Of a stretch of 64,000 bases of DNA, positions 61,054-64,000 are shown piece after piece. The DNA comes from Piliocolobus tephrosceles (Eukaryota > Chordata > Mammalia > Primates > Cercopithecidae). The stretch's first letter is position 1, and each line of letters begins with the position of its first letter. Location of the stretch: positions 40,616,035-40,680,034 of the forward strand of contig NC_045443.1 of NCBI RefSeq assembly GCF_002776525.5, written 5' to 3'. Below the pieces are notes generated by a model. The model did no database searches, was not told the origin of the DNA, and saw nothing but the letters and a program-made list of their open reading frames with translations. Both the position numbers and the translations under genes were made by a program.

Positions 61054-61323
61054 CTGTAATCCCAGCACTTTGGGAGGCCGAGACGGGCGGATCACAAGGT
61101 CAGGAGATCGAGACCATCCTGGCTAACACGGTGAAACCCCGTCTCTACTAAAAACTACAAAAAACTAGCCGGGCGAGGTGGCGGCGCCTGTAGTCCCAGC
61201 TACCCGGCAGGCTGAGGCAGGAGAATGGCGTGAACCCGGGAGGCGGAGATTGCAGTGGGCTGAGATCCGGCCACAGCACTCCAGCCTGGGTGACAGAGCG
61301 AGACTCTGTCTCAAAAAAAAAAA
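61054..61323 (+). mobile_element. 5'-truncated AluYR-like Alu, sense
   Basis: Starts at 'ctgtaatcccagcac'. It carries 'ctagccgggcgaggtggcgg' and 'gagatccggccac', variants I associate with Old World monkey AluYR. The flanks share 'aaaaaactttttt'. Confidence 0.88.
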
Positions 61324-61798
61324 AAAAAACTTTTTTCTATTTTCCACAATAAATATATGTCTTTTATAGTTACAAAAAAATGCATACAATTTGATTAAGC
61401 TGACAGAGACTAAATTTGAGTACTTTACATTTATTTAACAAGGATTTTAAATGTAAGGATCTATGATAATAAAGCCATAATATAATTAATTAGGAAAACA
61501 TGATTTATAAGGTGCTTTTCTGAATATAAATGCATATTTGAATACAGTACAGGATGTTTAGAAACAATTTAGACAATTCAAATCTTCCACTTCTCAAAGT
61601 TTCCATCCTAAAACTTCGTATATTTTCAATGTAAACTTTAGACATTTCTCTATTTAGAAGATAATTATGAATACAGAATGTGCTGTTCAATAAGTATGTA
61701 ATCAGTGAATATTGATAGTGAGGTTAATATGCTCCCAGTATTATTCAGAGCTTTTGATCTTATTTATTGGATGAAGTATGAAAGTAAAGTTCAGCCTG

Positions 61799-62078
61799 GT
61801 TTTTTTTTTTTTTTTGAGACGGAGGCTGGAGTGCAGTGGCGCGATCTCGGCTCACTGCAAGCTCCGCCTCCTGGGTTCACGCCATTCTGCCTCAGCCTCC
61901 CGAATAGCTGGAAATACAGGTGCCCGCCACCGGGGCGGCTAATTAATTTTTTGTATTTTTAGTAGAGACGGGGTTTCACCGTATTAGCCAGGATGGTACT
62001 GATCTCCTGACTTCGTGATTCGCCCACCTTGACCTCCCAAAGTGCTGGGATTACAGGCGTGAGCCATCGCGCCCGGCC
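61799..62078 (-). mobile_element. AluY, antisense, small 3' deletion
   Basis: A T-run then 'gagacggaggctggagtgcag' (about 20 bases of the Alu end missing) to 'gcccggcc'. The flanks share 'agttcag'. It lies 34 bp from the PUS7L exon 62112-62271, on the donor side. Confidence 0.9.
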
Positions 62079-62111
62079 ACAGTTCAGTCTTATAAAGTAG
62101 TATCTTATTAC

Positions 62112-62271
62112 CTCTCTGGAGTCACTTTTCTAACAACCATGGCTTGATAGGTGATGGCTTTCTTGTCTTTAAGGCCTGCATAACTAAAATCCGAAGGAAT
62201 AACACCAAGTTTGATAGCTAAAAAACCGATTGCTTCAAACATTTCCAGGTTTTCCTTTCGTAGGGTAAAAG
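62112..62271 (-). CDS. PUS7L: PUS7L coding exon with catalytic Asp motif (first in window)
   Basis: 160 bp. The acceptor '...tttcag' is the complement of 62272-62277, and the exon begins with the last two bases of an Ala codon. It encodes F-T-L-R-K-E-N through V-T-P-E and ends with AG of an Arg codon before a GTAATA donor. It carries S-Y-A-G-L-K-D-K-K-A-I-T, the TruD motif II. The Asp at codon 35 after the split Ala is the predicted nucleophile, equivalent to E. coli TruD Asp80. All key residues seen are intact, so the enzyme looks catalytically competent. The previous exon is outside the window. Flanking introns carry Alus at 61799-62078 and 62379-62670, the nearest only about 35 bp from the donor. 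Confidence 0.95.
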
Positions 62272-62378
62272 CTGAAACAAAAAAAAATCTTAGATCACAA
62301 AAAAAGCAGCTACCATATATCAATTACATTCTTAGTTAACAGATTAGTATAATGAATCGAACTATTAATGTAAGGAGT

Positions 62379-62670
62379 TTTTTTTGTTTTTTGTTTTTTG
62401 ACGGAGTCTCACTCTGTCACCAGGCTGAAGTCCAGGGGCGTGATTTAGGCTCACTCCTCCGCCTCCCGGGTTCCAGCGATTCTCCTGCCTCAGCTTCCCC
62501 AGTACCTGGGACTACAGGCAAACGCCACTATGCCCAGCTCATTTTTGTATTTTTAGTAGGGACAGGGTTTCCCCATGTTGGCCAGGATGGTCTCGATCTC
62601 TTGGCCTCATGATCCACCCTCCTCTGCCGGGAAGTGCTGGGATTACAGGAGTGAGCCACCGCACCCAGCT
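62379..62670 (-). mobile_element. AluS, antisense
   Basis: Perfect target duplication 'gtaaggagt' at 62370-62378 and 62671-62679. Located upstream of the PUS7L exon acceptor at 62272. Confidence 0.9.
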
Positions 62671-62965
62671 GTAAGGAGTATTTTTTAATGAAAATATAAA
62701 ATCAGCATGATAGATTTCAGCTGTTATTTTTAAACTGTTGGTTGGCTCATTGAAGGCTTACAGGCAAAAAAATCCAAATTCCTTAATTTGGTATTCATAT
62801 CTGGCCCACATCTACCTTTCCAGTCTCCAAGTGCACCACTTCCCTTCATATATCCTATAACCCTGCCACAGAGAACTTCTTGTAATCCCTGGATTAACTA
62901 GAGCCTTCAACAGTTTTGTACTTTCATACATTTCAGTCCTCTAAAACATGAGTTCCCCTTGTGTG

Positions 62966-63723
62966 TTAATTGCAGCGCTATTCAGAATAGTAAAGATATG
63001 GAATCAACCTAAGTGCCCAACAACAGTGGTTTCGATAAAGAAAATGTGGCTGGGTACAGTAGATCATGCCTGTAATCACAGCACTCTGGGAGGCTGAGGC
63101 AGAAGGATTCCAAGAGCAAACAATCTAAGACCAGACTGAGCAACATATGGAGACCCCATCTCTACAAAAAATTAAAAACTTAGCAAGGTATGGTAGCACA
63201 TACCTATCGTCACAGCTACCCAGGAGGCTGAGGTGGGAAGACTGCTTGAGCCTAGGAGGTTGAGGCTGTAGCAAGCCACTATGGTACCACTGCACTCCAG
63301 CCTGGGTGAAAGAGTGAGACCCTGTCTCAAAGAAAAAAAAGCGGTACATATACACCATGAAATACTACACAGCCATTAAAAAGAACAAAATCATGCCCTT
63401 TGCAGCAACATGGATGCAGCTAGAGGCTGTTATCCTAAGTGAATTAACAAAGGAACAGAAAACCAAATGCCGCATGTTCTCACTTATAAGTAGGAGCTAA
63501 ACACTGGGTACACATGTACATAAAAATGGAAACAACAGACACTGGGGTCTATAAGAGGTAGGAGGGAGGGAGGGCATAGGGCTGAAAAACTACCTATTGG
63601 GTACTATGCTTACTACCTGGGTGATGGGTTCAATCTACCCCAAATCTCAGCACCACACAACATACCCTTGTAACAAACCTGCACATGTACCCCTGAAACT
63701 AAAACAAAAATTTTAAAATAAAA
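62966..63723 (+). mobile_element. L1PB/L1MA-like 3' end, sense
   Basis: The late ORF2 end ('attgcagcgctattcagaatag', 'gtacatatacaccatgaaatac') runs to the 3'UTR end ('aaacctgcacatgtacccctg') and an A-rich tail. It is split by an AluJ. Confidence 0.85.
63048..63340 (+). mobile_element. AluJ, sense, inside the L1
   Basis: An old diverged Alu ('ggctgggtacagtagatc' to 'accctgtctcaaag'). The L1 reads continuously across it ('aaaatgtgg|tacatatac'). Confidence 0.85.
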
Positions 63724-63929
63724 TGTGTTCCTTCCATTTATTATTTGTCTCACTTCTATGCATTCTTGAAGGTCCAACAGCAGCAGCCATTCACCCTGAC
63801 AATTTTGGACATGTCATTCAAAAAGCTCAGCAATTTAAAAGAAATTTCCAACTTGTTTGAGATATCAGTTTGTTGCTGATAGTAGCCTAGGTGGATAAGC
63901 ATTTTTTTACCCATAAAGATTTAGAATTT

Positions 63930-64000
63930 ATTTTTTTTTTTTTTATTTTTTTTTTTTTGAGACGGAGTCTTGCTCTGTCGCCCAGGCTAGAGTGCAGTGG
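63930..64000 (-). mobile_element. Antisense Alu, cut by the window edge
   Basis: A long T-run then 'gagacggagtcttgctctg...gagtgcagtgg'. Only the right-arm end is inside the window. Confidence 0.85.

Larger units (their letters stand above)
41835..64000 (-). other. PUS7L: PUS7L gene, 3' part (pseudouridine synthase 7-like)
   Basis: Seven minus-strand coding exons join in frame to give 400 C-terminal residues of a TruD/Pus7-type pseudouridine synthase, a family that isomerises uridine to pseudouridine in RNA. The G-L-K-D-K-K-A motif, with the Asp equivalent to the TruD catalytic Asp, is in the first exon here. N-Y-Y-G-P-Q-R-F-G, the other hallmark TruD motif, is in the third. All introns are GT-AG and phases match at every junction. 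Human PUS7L is about 701 residues by memory, so about 300 N-terminal residues and the promoter lie beyond 64000. Family members differ at many positions from PUS7 itself; the match to PUS7L is by recognition. The natural substrates of PUS7L are less well known than those of PUS7. The introns (1.0-5.8 kb) are full of repeats. The left boundary is set at a candidate poly(A) signal and is uncertain. Confidence 0.93.

Overview
This is primate genomic DNA, most likely from an Old World monkey (Cercopithecidae: macaque, baboon, vervet or a relative). The Alu-rich sequence, L1 subfamilies, LTR5/HML-2 and MST/THE1 LTRs point to a catarrhine primate. Several young Alus (1691-2004, 15552-15851, 61054-61323) carry the 'CCGGATC/CTGGATC', 'CTAG' and 'GGCTTGAGCC' variants I associate with AluYR-type monkey subfamilies. 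The single conserved gene is PUS7L, human 12q12 by recalled synteny. I ran no database search.

Layout. 1-875: no gene seen. 875-14950: one large antisense L1 (L1PB/L1MA-like) that served as a landing pad. It holds a monkey-type AluY, a 10-N assembly gap, a 6.6-kb retroprocessed class I endogenous retrovirus (3051-9671) with its own AluY, and an odd Alu/L1-5'UTR chimera (9768-10395). 15-25.7 kb: intergenic DNA with old L1M, L2 and hAT remnants, Alus, an Alu nested in an Alu and a FLAM monomer. 25690-32336: a full-length sense L1 with few inactivating lesions, whose 5'UTR is interrupted by an antisense solo LTR (26686-27155). 32.3-41.8 kb: intergenic DNA with a Tigger-like MITE, MIRs, two more L1 fragments and Alus.

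41.8-64 kb: the 3' part of PUS7L on the minus strand. Seven coding exons (62271 down to 42092) encode 400 residues of the TruD-type pseudouridine synthase domain. Each has AG/GT splice borders and the reading frame is maintained across all junctions. The 5' exons lie beyond 64000. The introns hold an HML-2 LTR5, two MST/THE1 LTRs, an MLT1 LTR, hAT and mariner remnants, many Alus and L1 pieces, and one unexplained plus-strand coding-like stretch (51699-52743).

There is no operon, CRISPR array or prokaryotic feature. I found no undescribed functional system. The most notable structures are the L1-machinery copy of a retrovirus, the solo LTR splitting the L1 promoter region from ORF1, and the unidentified exon-like segments inside the PUS7L intron.
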